A DNA stretch of 64,000 nucleotides from contig CP053165.1 in NCBI GenBank assembly GCA_014607495.2, positions 6,380,906 to 6,444,905 of the forward strand. The letters are read 5' to 3'. Of the stretch, positions 1 through 12,109 are shown piece by piece. Position 1 is the stretch's first letter, and the number at the start of each line of letters is the position of its first letter. The notes beneath the pieces were generated by a model. That model was not told where the DNA came from. It ran no database searches and was given only the letters and a program-made list of their open reading frames with translations. Position numbers and translations under genes: made by a program. Source of the DNA: Carposina sasakii (Eukaryota > Arthropoda > Insecta > Lepidoptera > Carposinidae).

Positions 1-1288
1 TACTCTTGGTGTACCATCCCCATGGGTCACTCGTTGATGAAAACAGTAAAACTTTAAAATATCGGTAAAGGAAGGGTATATCTCGTATAAGCTTGGAGCA
101 AGTTTTTTATTACGATTAAATCTTTACTGCTAAGTATAGACACAAAATACAGCACCACCCTAATATGGTCATAATATGTCATACTAATATGGTCTTAAAG
201 TCAAGATCACGATAAAATAGCATTAATCAAACGCAACATCACGTCATTTATGATTCCACAGTGCGTTTAGCCAGCAATGGTTGCTATACGAGAAAAAATA
301 AGGAAAATCCGCACCTAACAGCCGTATAAGTAAACAAAGCTAAACGCGCATAAGTCCGCACCAATTTTGTACTAACACTATACTGCGCTGTCATCTCACT
401 GCAGCGCTACTGTCTTCCTTCATAGAATCTTTAACTATTAACTTTGCTAGTTTCTTGTGACTGCCCGTGGGATTTTCTTGCGGTGCCTTCAAACGATACG
501 GAACACTAAGTACTGAATAATATTACAAGCAAGCTCGACCCAAGGCCGTTCACTCCATACGGATACGCAAGAGTTAATATTCATTCGTTATCTGCCCACG
601 TATAAAGCATAATGGGAAGTTTAGACAAACTTTATAACACAGCCTCGCGACGATGGCACTTCGTGGCACAGTTGACATTTGCTCTTTCCTTCTCTGATAC
701 ATTATGACTGCTTTAAACAGAGTATTTGCTTCTCTTTCTTTCATGACGCTTGGACAGCCAAGCTCTATAAGATTACGTGAAGAGGTTAAAGTACCTAGTA
801 CACTAAAGTTAAGTTTATGCAATAATGTGAAGGTTAATTAGATAGGATTACAATATCTAATGTTAGGTAGATAAATATATTATTTTGTATTTATCACATA
901 TCATTTGGTATGCTTTAGAAACTCTTTATTATTACTACATGGCCTATTTATCTATACTGCTGAATGTAGAGGCATCGTCTCTAGTCTGTACGGTTCCCGT
1001 GCTTCCCGCACTGCCTACCTAATAATAATAAATACAAACTTATCCTAAATACACAGATGTTTGTCATCATGTATCATTAGGTGACACGAATTACCGAATC
1101 ATTAATTATGTAATGTAACACAAAAAGTAAAATACATAATGTCAGGCACGTGTTATATTACACGATCAAACAAAACTGTGGAAATGTGTTATTATCATAA
1201 CTGTGACACCTTCCTAACTATGTAAGTGTGAATTAGTCTTTACAATATACTATGCACTATTTTTTCTATTATGGTATGACCAAGGGCT
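1..1288. other. gene-free AT-rich DNA
   Basis: Only short chance reading frames occur here, none with a recognisable domain. No transposon ends or RNA-gene signatures were seen. Confidence 0.5.
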
Positions 1289-1424
1289 GTGCTCATGCGG
1301 GGCTTCACTGGTATACATCAGCTGCATTTCGTGCTGCATTTCCTGCTCCTTTCGTGCATGTTGTAAGAGTCGACTAAGGAACTCCGGCATTCTCTCAGGC
1401 GATAAGCTAGGAACTTGTCACTAA
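1289..1424 (+). repeat. dispersed repeat family R1, copy 1
   Basis: This segment resembles two others in the window, 29586-29670 (+) and 55062-55178 (-). Shared blocks, in order, are a GTGCTSATGCGGGGCT-like start, CATCARCTGCAT, CGTGCAT, GAGTCGACTAAGGAACTC and a GATRAGCTAG..ACTTGTCA end. The copies are clearly diverged. No terminal inverted repeat or coding capacity is visible, so the class is unknown. It is a family of old dispersed elements. Confidence 0.6.
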
Positions 1425-2139
1425 ACATTTACATCTGTCCCAGTTTTTCACAAAAATTGAGCATATATTTATGTAGTCTTCTTTCACAATATTATTTCAT
1501 AAGTCGCTGCGCAAAAAACTCTACATCCGCCATCGAATATTGACCTGCAAAACAAGCAATTCAGGTTTTTATGACATTAGCTTAAGAATGACGAGCTGAT
1601 ACAGATTACATTTGCTATTTGGTTATTACGGTGATGTTGCTAAGTAAGATTAAAAAGTCTTGGTATTATGTCAGGGTATTGTTCTTTTAGTACTTACAGT
1701 ATAAAAACATGTATGTATATAAAAAAATTAGTCTGTCAACTTGTACTTAGCCTTTAAGTTCGTGATTTAGCTTTTCTCGATGATACAATATCTACTTAGT
1801 ATGGCATCCTGAGGTCATAATACCATTTTGCCGCCCATATTCCAGTCAGAAGACGGCTTGGGTGTAACGTGACAGCTAACTGGCTGGTACAAGATGTTCA
1901 TAGTATAAAATTGCCAGGCAGTTCACTTTACGCCGAAAAATGTCTAGGAATAAAAATTCATAATACGACACGTGGTATATTTTTATAGAAACGCTGTATT
2001 CGGCATCTACCTACTTCAAGGCAGCGAAGGGAGGGAATGTACGAAGTTAGCTATGTGCGTATATAGAATAAACATATCATGGTTAGATCTTATTAGATAC
2101 TAAATTATAGTCTACATCTACGAGAATTGTGTCTGCATA
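1425..2139. other. gene-free AT-rich DNA
   Basis: No supported gene, RNA or mobile element was recognised. Confidence 0.4.
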
Positions 2140-2524
2140 TACAGGATGTTTTTTTTGGCCACCTTTAACGAAGGGTATGTATTCTATACATGAAATAAAG
2201 TAAGTTTATGCCAAAAAAAATGCTGGGAAAAAAATTTTTTTTTTTGAAAAATTTTTTTAAATTCCTTGATCGTGCGAAATTTATAGTGTCTAGTGTTTAT
2301 GTTAGTTTTTTATAGACAGATATTAATTATTTTTCGTGAAAAAATCCTGCTACGCGCGTCTATGTGCATTTATGCAGAAAAACGCAGTCTATTTACTCAA
2401 CTTTGGACCCTAATATTTTGGAAACTAGACACTTCCCAGGTATGCTTCCATGGAGAAAAATGATCGTGATGATGAGGAGATTCCGTAGTTTTCGGGAACG
2501 TTGACGAACAAAAATCACCCTGTA
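2140..2524. mobile_element. small element with TACAGG..CCTGTA ends
   Basis: The left end reads TACAGGATG and the right end CACCCTGTA, an imperfect terminal inverted pair (about 8 of 9 positions). The interior is AT-rich with A/T homopolymers and no coding capacity. The foldback element at 26769-27031 starts with the same TACAGGATGT and ends ACACCCTGTA, so the two may share a terminal family although their interiors differ. Superfamily not assigned. Confidence 0.5.
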
Positions 2525-2599
2525 TAGCGCTATCCATCGCACACAGTACACACAGGAAGCAAATATAACCAGTATTTCTTAGTAAGTATTTAATTTATT

Positions 2600-2900
2600 T
2601 ATTTATTTATTTGGTATTAATCTCCAAATCAGGTCTAATCCAAAGTCCTATCCGATTACGAAAGTGTTATGTTATGGCCATCCAGAGCAAGCCAAGATAC
2701 TCCTACAGAGCTACAATTTCCGAGCTCACAGCCAGCGGTAAGTACAAATCACTAGCCACTTCCTATTGTAGCGATGTAAGTGTGTAAGTAAGGCAAGCGC
2801 TTATTATCTAACAGTGAAAGTGTGTGTGTGTGTGTGCGCGCTGACGTAACGGCCTGCGCCGGCGGCGCAGACCACTCTCACTGATGCTGAAGTAAACAAC
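2600..2900 (+). repeat. probable dispersed repeat with exon-like segment and (TG)n
   Basis: A (TTTA)n run at about 2594-2612 is followed by a segment of ordinary codon-like composition. It ends at AGCGGTAAGTAC near 2737, a good splice-donor look-alike, and then reaches a (TG)8 tract at 2821-2836 and a GC-rich patch. Two overlapping short stop-free frames run through 2640-2737. I recall similar sequence as a recurrent lepidopteran repeat, but only one copy is present here. I therefore do not call a gene. Confidence 0.3.
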
Positions 2901-3980
2901 AAGGAAGTGCCGGCTGGACTAGATGTTTGTTTTCATGTAATAAATTTAATAAGGAAGCCTTGTATTTAACCTTAATAGGCAAGTTTGAATGAATAGGTGC
3001 GTTAAATAAAATTGAGACCGCGTTTATGTCTTTTCTTTGTGTACCTAATTCGTTTTGTCTGCCTTAATAAAAAGCGTGTCAATAAAGTTGTATATGCAAT
3101 AATTGTTGTTTATTTGTTATTTTCAATGGTAACATGAATGAATTATTTATATAATAATTCATTATCAATGTTAGAATCGTATGCAAACGTAACCCAATTA
3201 TGGATTCTGCATATTTGCAATATTTTTGCATATTCATTGATGTATCATTGACATTTTCATTAAAATGATTCTGAGCTAGTATTTAAGAGGTCAAAGAATA
3301 GATATTACATACATTTGTTCAATCGTTTTGTAAGTAGATAGCAATATTACTTGCCCTTTTACGACTGTTGATGAAGATGATTTTTGAAAATCATGTTTAC
3401 TTTTTCGTTAAACAACACAAGACATGGCGGCACAATTAAAATTACCTACTGATTAAAATCGAAATACGAGTAGGCACCAACAGGTAGTAGAGTGGAACGG
3501 GGAAATCGAAATATTTGGTCTATTTTTCCAAATAGGAGTCCTTGGGCATTATAACTGATGACTTGGCGAAATCCTGCGCACTCAAGTGGTCTACCACGCT
3601 CGATTCTATTCGAGACACGCTCCACTGACTTAGATATTTTCAATAAACTTTTTGCTCAAAAGTGGTTTGGTTACCGAAAGTTGGGTAAAAAAAATTATGT
3701 AATATTACTTAGAATTCATTCAATGGCTTTAGTTTAGGGGCCTTCCTTTAACTTTGTGAAGTGATTGTTTTATCATTATGAATACTACTTCAGAAACCTA
3801 CTTTTCTTCAAGTTCTAGTTAGTAGAGCTACTTCTAGTATGTGCTGTCGTAATCTATCGTGTCATTAGTCATTACTCGTATAATAAAACTTCATTTTGCG
3901 AATTCGATTTTATCATCTGGTTTTTGCAAGTATTTAAGAGAATTACCAGTTCTAATAACTGTATAGTGTACATTTAGTAA
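2901..3980. other. gene-free AT-rich DNA
   Basis: No supported gene or mobile element was seen. Confidence 0.4.
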
Positions 3981-4595
3981 TAGTGGACGCCCGCGACTCC
4001 GTCCGCGTAGACTACAGAAAAAACAAAATATCGAAATTATACAGGATAAAAACATTTTCCCGGGATTAAAAGTAGCCTATATGTTGAGGGGGATCTATCA
4101 CAATATATTACTGAAAACTGCATCGAAATCGATTCAGCCGTTTCTAAGATTAGCGTGCACAAACACACAGACAAACAGACAAAAATTCCAAAAATCATAC
4201 TTTGGGGTGCTATTGTGTTGATAAAGGTCTCCTATAATATTTTTTCTTATATATCTTCCATGTACAGACAGCGATCTGTCACATTTTTATTATATACTAG
4301 CGGACGCCCGCGACTCCGTCCGCGTGGACTGCAGAAAAGACAGAAGAATTCAGAAGGCGCCATCTGTTGCAGACTTATGGAACGTACGATTAATAACAAC
4401 AACCAACGTTGATGATCAGTTTTTTATTAATTATTAGTTATTAAGACCATTAATTTAAATAATAACTATCCTATCATCTAAGTTGGACCAAATTACATAT
4501 ATATGCCAATTTTCATGAATATCAGTTGACTCGTTTTTGAGTTTATTCGGAACATACACAGTGACACGGATTTTTTATATATTAAGATGTATAGA
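3981..4595 (-). mobile_element. Helitron-like element (outer), interrupted by a second Helitron
   Basis: Read on the minus strand, the 5' end is TCTATACA followed, across the inner insertion, by TATATAATAAAAATG. The copy at 28723-29025 has the same start (TCTATATACATATAATAAAAATG-like). The 3' end has the GC-rich hairpin GCGGACGGAGTCGCGGGCGTCC and ends CACTA, with the final base of the usual CTAG changed. An A precedes the 5' TC and a T follows the 3' end, as expected for Helitrons. It is non-autonomous and has no Rep/helicase coding. The inner element occupies 4297-4587. Confidence 0.8.
4297..4587 (-). mobile_element. Helitron-like element (inner, nested)
   Basis: On the minus strand it begins TCTTAATATATAAAA and ends with the hairpin region followed by CCGCTAG. 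It is flanked by A on the 5' side and T on the 3' side. It is a different subfamily from its host: the internal sequence (CGTTTTTGAGTTTATTCGG region near 4530) is not shared with the outer element, whereas the 3' hairpin is. Both termini are intact, so the nesting boundary is exact. Confidence 0.82.
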
Positions 4596-5899
4596 TCAGT
4601 CTCCTATTGCCTATACTTATAATAAAGATACTTTTTTCTATGGGAAATTTCCCAGTCATTATCCCATTCTGGGGAACATACTTCAGCGCCTAACTAAATA
4701 GTTTCATTTCCACACGTAAAGATCTACGGGAAACAACTACATAACTACAAATACCTTTCTGGTAAGTACAAGAAAATTATGATATAGACAACAGTTTATC
4801 GCGTGGAATAACATGTTTTTATAAGAAATGCATAACTCATTTTGCCGCTCTGTTTACCGCAATGAATGTAGTCAAATATTACAAGAACGCATCAGAACAT
4901 TGTAAATTGTTCATTTGGCATTGTTATTCAGCAAAAAAAAATATTTAGCGAGATGGAATACGAGCTGAGATTGAGCACTGACTTACAAATACATAGATGA
5001 AAATTTATAATTTCCTGGAAATCTACTCTTACACCCTTACAGGTAGAAATCAGTGCAACAAAGTCCATCACGCTTCAGGGTTTTACTACCTAATACATAG
5101 ATTTAATTTAAATTTGCCTTGTAAAGCAAACGAATTATACTTTCTTAGTAAACATACATATTAGACTTATGACATAAGTAGTATTCATAATATTAATATA
5201 GTTCAGTAAAGCCTACATTAAGGGAACGAAACTTACCATGGGAATATCAGCTACATACCTAGGTATTTCATTAACTAGGCACTAGTTTCCACTATTTGTT
5301 GCTATGTTTAAATTATTACATAAAGCGTTATGTGTGTAGCGAGGTGTGTCAAGGTAAGCCGTTGGTCATTGGTCAACGGCCATTAGCATCGCGGTCAATT
5401 GATATTAACGGAAGATTTTATAGAAATATTAATAAATATATAATATTATTCATATTCTAGGAGCCCACGTTATTTTTAAGGCTATTTTAAAAACGTTGGT
5501 CTTGGTTGATGACCAAAGGGCTGGCTTATACTGCGTCGAATAAGCCTCGATAACCAGTAGGGCAATGCGGCGCCTTTTGGGCACACTGCCAGCGGTGCAT
5601 AAATATATATATATTTGTAAATATCGCCTTTATATTTTGTGGCTTTGATCTTACCTGGTACGTAGTATTTTAAATTAATTTCATGTAAGTAGATGTATCT
5701 TATAAAGAGGCTCTATGATCTGTCTATTGACTATTCTTATAGAGTGTTATGAAAAATGTCTTCTATGTCTTCTATGCTGCTCTGGGAGTGAAAAAATAAC
5801 GTGTAATACTACAGCTGCTTCTCTTCCCGGGCATACTGTACAAGCAAGTAGAGGGACAAGAGGGTCTTGGTGTTTTGTAGGCGATGGGCTGACCACCTG
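4596..5899. other. gene-free DNA
   Basis: AT-rich, with no supported gene. A repeat-like GC-richer patch lies near 5330-5600 with no diagnostic ends. Confidence 0.4.
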
Positions 5900-6030
5900 T
5901 CACTACTAACCGAACTTGTACATCTCAACTATACCCTAAAAATTGGTCAGAAGTGGCACCATATGGTTCTATCGGCCCTTAGTCCTCTGCCTACCCCGTA
6001 AGGGATAAAGGCGTGATTATATGTATGTTA
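5900..6030 (+). repeat. dispersed SINE/LINE-tail-like repeat, copy 1
   Basis: About 125 bases match 35533-35663 closely. Both run from CACTACTAACCGAACTTG through a CTCTGCCTACCCCGTAAGG block to a GTGATTATATGTATGT end, a TATG-type microsatellite tail. The second copy has only a few differences. The microsatellite end suggests a target-primed retroelement (SINE or LINE 3' end). The fragment at about 24655-24700 has a related CTACGG..GGAAAGAGGCGTGAT ending. Confidence 0.65.
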
Positions 6031-8671
6031 TGAAAAATAAACATAGAAAATATTAGCTCTACGTAGCATAGACTTACCTAGCCTACACCTACGAGTACTC
6101 TATATCTCAGAGCAAGAATCTTCTCAGTGGCTGATGACTACTAATAACTAGTCTGAGAAGTTAGGTAAGTATTATTCTGTATAAAAGGGAAAGGGCTGCC
6201 CCACAATTACGTAAACGTGAAAAAGTAGCAGAATACGAATATTATACAAAGCGATTGCATAAACTGTCATTTATAGAGTTGGCTCGCATTGACCTGTGAT
6301 CTGTGACTTGTGACTATAAGTGACCTTATTAATGCATATCATTATGTATCCAACAGCCATTTGGCCGCTTACTTTTACTACATTTTGTCATATGTATGAC
6401 TCTGACAAGACAGAGTTTTGCTGTTGTTTAACGGACCAGGTAGTACTGGGGTATAGATTCCTAAGAGACTTCAGAAAGGTCTTGAGTTATACTTGAAACT
6501 TGTAATATAAATTAGTAGCATAAATGTAGGGTTTATTTTTATTCTTCGACCTTCTTCTCATAGCATTGGAGAAGTTCACATCACTACTCAAGCCTCTGAA
6601 ATTATGAATAATGATATGCTGCCCGAACCAGGGCAAATAACTACAAAGAGAGGGGTAAGTTCATGGAGAAGCTACTTGACTTCTCTATACGTTTACTCGA
6701 TGTTATTGAAGATTACCTACGCCGCCATCTTTACCAGCATCTTGATTGAACCAAAAATTAAGTGTTTTTGTACATACTCCTACCTGGATTCCTGGAGAGT
6801 CCTTACTGATTCAATACACACACAGAATCTGGGATAATCTTATCACTGCTCCACAAAACGTAAACATCGTAAAAAAGACCCAAGTTCTTACGTAAGATGG
6901 CATATGTAGCAACACGGCGCTTACGGGTCGAGTAAGTGGGACGCAACATCGCGGTCAGCCGATGGCCTACTGAGTGCGAGTGTGACATAACGAGCTTCCG
7001 CGCACCAGTGAAAGGTTTCTTGTAACGTTCACTCTAGATTTTCTCATGGAAAATCAGTGACAGCATTTGGGATATGGTTTTGGCATAGATTCTTCGATAA
7101 TGCAGGACTTGGTAATCCCACAGGCTAAGCTCACATTGTCGTGTTGGTGCTTAGATGTTAGATTAGATCAGAGCCATTTGACAACCGTTGGTAAGGAAGA
7201 ATGGTCTGCAAGGGAAATTAGGTTGTGGAAAAGGGATTAGTTTAATAGATTAATAGATGATGGAGGTAGAGAATGAGAGTGAATGAGTGGTAGAGTGAAT
7301 AGACATGAAATAATGCAAAAGAAGAGACGTCAATTTGCTAGCTCAACGTGTGGGAGAACGCCATAGGCGATAACCGCGGAAGGCGATACATACAGCTGTT
7401 GTATACTAGTGATGCCCCATAACAGAAGAAACAATAAGATAAAATGGAGACAAACAACATACTTACGAATGTTACAAAGCAAAATGAAAAAGTGAAGTGA
7501 GGGTGTTTCAGACAGAAGTAAGGTCAATTTTATTAGTTCAATTCAACGAACAATTGAATAGATGTTCAAACATCCAATCTGAATTATTGGTAAATTATTA
7601 CTTGTTTACGAGTAGCACATTGTACTACGTAATAATGTCGCAACTTACCGGTTGTCTAGTCAAACTAGTCTGTTAAACTGGTCAATATATAGATAGGTAT
7701 ATGTAGCTGAGTTACTATTGATATATCGAAATTATAACTATTCTGTATTAGATCTGAGGCTTTTTAAATTCACTCTTCCTTAATTAAGTGTTACAGGTTC
7801 ACCAAGAATCCTATTGGAAGAAGCAGGGAGTAAATAAGATACTTATAGCAAATTAAGAGGAGAAGGTTTCCTCTGTTGATCCTTGTCTTGGCTTACAGGA
7901 GTTGCAGTGTGGGACTGCGGGAGTGACTTTTGGTTCAATTCTGGTTTCAACCTTTGGAATACCTACGTCTGCTATATACCTGACGTAGGTATTCGAAAAG
8001 GTAAGGCAAGTTCGAGGAAGGAGATGAAACCTGGAGCATTCTCGTATGCATTAAACTACAAACTTTTCGATGATATGATACCCTGCATGTTTTTTATAGA
8101 CTGTATCTATGGGATTTTACGATTCTTGCAAAAAAATGTTGCAAAAAATTGAATATTAAAATACAAAATCATAAATGAACTCCTAAAGCAGGATTGTTTC
8201 CACTGATGAAGCGAGACACAGGTATAAGAACTGTAGAGCGAGGTCTGCTGCCACAATTAAAATAATCCTGTTTCAAGAAGTCATGGTTACCCCACAGTTC
8301 TTAGTGCTTTTACTAGGAAGAATAACAAACTTAGATTGATAGTGTAACTACTGAATTCTGTTCTAACAACCGAATAGAAATCGACTCAAAATCGAATAGC
8401 TGCAGTAGTAGGACCTGTTTAAGATCTAATCAAGCATTACAGTAGGCCCGCCCGGTCACTTAGCACCAAACCAGTAAGTTATCGGGCATACTGGTCTTGT
8501 CACAGATTTAGTATGCGGAAGCTGACTTTCAGGAAATGCAGGCTAAGGTTCTATAATTTAGTAAGTAGTTCTATGTTGCAATGAGGTTGACAGCTACTAT
8601 ATTTCATACGATTTGGCTCAGATGAAATAAGCTATAGTTTTTTTTAGAACAAAATTTTACGGAATGATCAG
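6031..8671. other. gene-free DNA
   Basis: Only short chance reading frames. No recognised domain, transposon end or RNA gene was found over this 2.6 kb. Confidence 0.4.
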
Positions 8672-8901
8672 TCCTACTATATTATAAAGGCGAAAGTTTG
8701 TAAGTATGGATAGATGGATGGATGTTTGTTACTCTTTCACGTAAAACCGTTTTTATTAAAATTTGGTATGGAGTTAGCTGACACCCTGGATTAACATACA
8801 TATAGGCTACTTTTTATGCGAGGCAAATATTTTTATCCCGGATATTTCGAGATTTTGTTTTTTCTGCAGTCCACGAGGACGAACTCGCGGGCGTCCACTA
8901 G
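8672..8901 (+). mobile_element. Helitron-like non-autonomous element
   Basis: It begins TCCTACTATATTATAAAGG and ends in a hairpin (GAGGACGAACTCGCGGGCGTCC) followed by CACTAG and then T. It has a recognisable 5' TC and 3' CTAG. It is the same subfamily as 36593-36825, with which it shares the CGAAAGTTTGT start, the CTCTTTCACG block and the ATAGGCTAC..TTTTAT block. The base before TC is G rather than the expected A. Confidence 0.78.
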
Positions 8902-9631
8902 TTCGTAATAAAGAGAAAAAATATGGCCAGAAATTGGATGTTGGATTATTCAGTAAGCGAGATTTTTTTTCCCAAAAAGAAAATATTCCATTTTTAGTCC
9001 ATCTTTCCTAATGAATCTAAATACGTTCATGGCAGTGACATACATAGACAACATCATAACCAATAGTCATCGGGCCCCTATTAAACGCCGGGGCATCGAC
9101 ACATCTTCCCAGCTCCACAAATTAGCCAATTGACCTCACAGAGAAGATCTGTGATCTCCATACAGTACGTAACCGACCTTGGTAGTAAACGCATATAATA
9201 TCGACTATAAAACCCTACTTAATTCAGATATTTTTAGATGTTATAATGGACCACACGAACAGCAGTGTGTATATTTAAATTTATAGCTCGAGTGTTTTTA
9301 ATATTTCTTGGTTGTATTTTGTTTTATCAATATATTTTATTACTGTGAGTTTAGCGAGACAGCTGAAATTTTTGTTATTTTTATCTTTTATAGTAAAAGA
9401 TGTGGTCTACAAGTCAAAAAATGAATTGTATACATACATTACAATAAATCGCCAAATGTATTGCTTAGCACTAAACTCTAGGTTGAATAAACCGATTAAA
9501 ATGAAAACTTTTTGTATATGTTTGGGTAGGCCAGATGGTTTAAAAACATAATTGACAGTGTTTTTGAATCCTCAATCAAATCAAATCAAATGAAGGATAC
9601 CCTACAGTCATGAGTAGCATAGCGAAGCCAG
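8902..9631. other. gene-free AT-rich DNA
   Basis: No supported gene. A short CAAAT repeat run sits near 9575-9592. Confidence 0.4.
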
Positions 9632-9951
9632 CACCGGTATGATGAATTTGGTGATAGCCGAGATGTTATCCACATTTTAAACGTACACAATCCGAAGCCA
9701 GCACCGCTAAGTCAAATCCACACTAAGTACTAGGGCAAGTGTTTTTACTTGGTGTGTAAAGAGGGATTGCAAACCACTTCTATCAGCCCTAATTCATTCA
9801 GTCCTGGCTCGAGAACGAGTGTCTATTCTAATTCTTAAGTCTATTTTACATGCAAAGTACATACACTTAGTTTATCTAGTTATTAATAGCTCTGTGAATT
9901 TGACGTTTAAAAGTGAGACATCTCGCTCTGACCAAATTCATCATACGGGTG
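9632..9951. mobile_element. possible MITE with 21-bp inverted termini
   Basis: CACCGGTATGATGAATTTGGT at 9632-9652 is matched inverted at 9931-9951 with one mismatch. The interior is non-coding. The motif GAAGCCAGCACC also occurs twice (about 9624 and 9697). No clean target duplication was identified, so the true ends may lie outside the inverted pair. Confidence 0.45.
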
Positions 9952-11623
9952 CAGATGTTGAAGATCACAAGTTGCTAGCTCAACCTACGATACGTTCTTA
10001 AGTTTAACATGTAGGAAAGTCTTGTCAAGTAACTAAACCATTAATATATGCCAAAGTATCTCGTTTCTCAGTATTCTTGTTAATATTAGCAATAAAATTA
10101 GAATATCCGGTTTTTTTGCAATAAGTAGCAAAATAGGTTATTTAAATCGCGTCTTCCGGGTGCGTCTACAATGAATAACTAGTTTAGTCAAATTAGCCTT
10201 GTCTTTTAAATCGAATTAAATTTAATATTGACGAAATGCTAATTTATTCACAGGCATGGCTGACCACAAGATTATAATTGACGTAGAATTTATGGACTTT
10301 ACCCTTTCTGAGTGCGTGCAATGGTGTAAAAATACGATATTAATTTAAAATTTAATCTAAGAAACCTTTATATCATATATTCCTTTATTCAACCTGCTAG
10401 TCATACAATAAAGGCCCATTTACATGATGACATAATTTTCTTGAACACTGAAGCGCAATTATTGATATGCCATTAATATTAGTAAAAACTAGAGCAATGT
10501 GTCATAATGGCAGTTTAGATCAAACCAATTTGTTTTTAATAAAATTGTATACAACAGTCAATAAAATGGTATCATGTAAATAATTCTTAATTTCAATGAT
10601 TATTTGTTATTTGGTTTACCTACAGGGGAGTTTCCTATCTATGTCCTCTATGGAACTAACACCCAGTAACTAAATATTGAGATAGTTCTACTTCTATACA
10701 TAAAATTATAAAAATAAACGGTATTTACTTACCTACCTACATAATAAGTAAGTATACAAAATGAGTTTGCGATACAAGATCGTTTTATTACTTAGTGTAG
10801 TAAGCACGATAAAATATTATTTATTAACGTTGCACTGAGCAACACTAATTAGTTGTAGGTACTTAATTATTTCATATTTCTCTTCCTTTTTTACATACCT
10901 ACCTAAATACGTTAGATATTTTATGGTAGATTACAGGATGTTTAATATTAACGTTGTAAAGTTTTAATCATACTCATAAGAGTTAGTTGAGAAGAATTTG
11001 TGATTTTTTAATATTTCCATTCTTCAGTACTAGAATTTTAGAATCATAATGAAAATTATGAGCCTATGACTAGCCTTAGAGAATTTAAAAATAGCCGCGT
11101 TTTTCTCTTTGTAACTACAGATAACACTGATTTAATAGATTTGTTTTGGCCAAAAATCCACTCGATAGCTTAACTTAGTAACTAACTAAGTCTTAGTTGA
11201 TTATTCAATCTTCGATATTCAGATATGATTTCACTAACATCCTGTATTATCGAGAATAGTCCTACAAGCGACGGAAATGTATAAAACACGATTTCCGACT
11301 GCAAATTAACCTAGTTAGCTGATAAGGTATTAATGAGCATGGTGTTCGTTAGTGTTTCACATTATTTATAGGTAAATCGTATGTTAATAATATTTATTCT
11401 ATGCTAAACGTGGCAGTGGGATATCCTTCGTGATCCTGCAGTTCTGGCTACTTTGGGGAGCACGGTAGTAGGTATATGTATAGGTACTTACTCGTAATAT
11501 TTAAAATATAGTCTCTTTCCGCTGTGTGTCTGTCCCTATCTATGCTCATAAGTGTATATATAGATCTTTAAAACATAGTGTAATTTAAGAGGAAGGTTAT
11601 AGATAGTTATAATAATATATCGA
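9952..11623. other. gene-free AT-rich DNA
   Basis: No gene or diagnostic element ends were seen. Confidence 0.4.
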
Positions 11624-12109
11624 CAGTGGAAAGGCAAAAACGCTAAAGCGCAACCGTGGTCGAAAATGAGTTATATATACCATTGAACTGGATTTTTTTT
11701 CATGTCGATTGAAGCAATTTTTTGAAAATATTGTCGCTTTAGCAGCTAAGTTTTTGAGGTTTTATATGGGAATGAAAACACTGAAGCGACGTATTTTTTA
11801 CGTTTTTTTTAACAATTGTCCTATAAGCATAACAAAAGAAAATAAAATGTTTATTACCAGAGTGAAAATACATCATCACATAAAATTGTGTCTATTAGTA
11901 ATTTTAAATTATAACAAGTAAGATACTTCTGTCTCTTCAGCATTTTTCGTTTTCTACGTTTTTTTTAAAATGGCGTATAAGCAAAAAATGCGCGCAAATA
12001 TTTTCGAATTTACATAATATTCTAACTATTAGTGAAAATTTGCGATGTGGGCCTTCGCAAAGTGGTGACTATGCATGAGGACAAAACGCTTATCGCAGTA
12101 CACGCAAAG

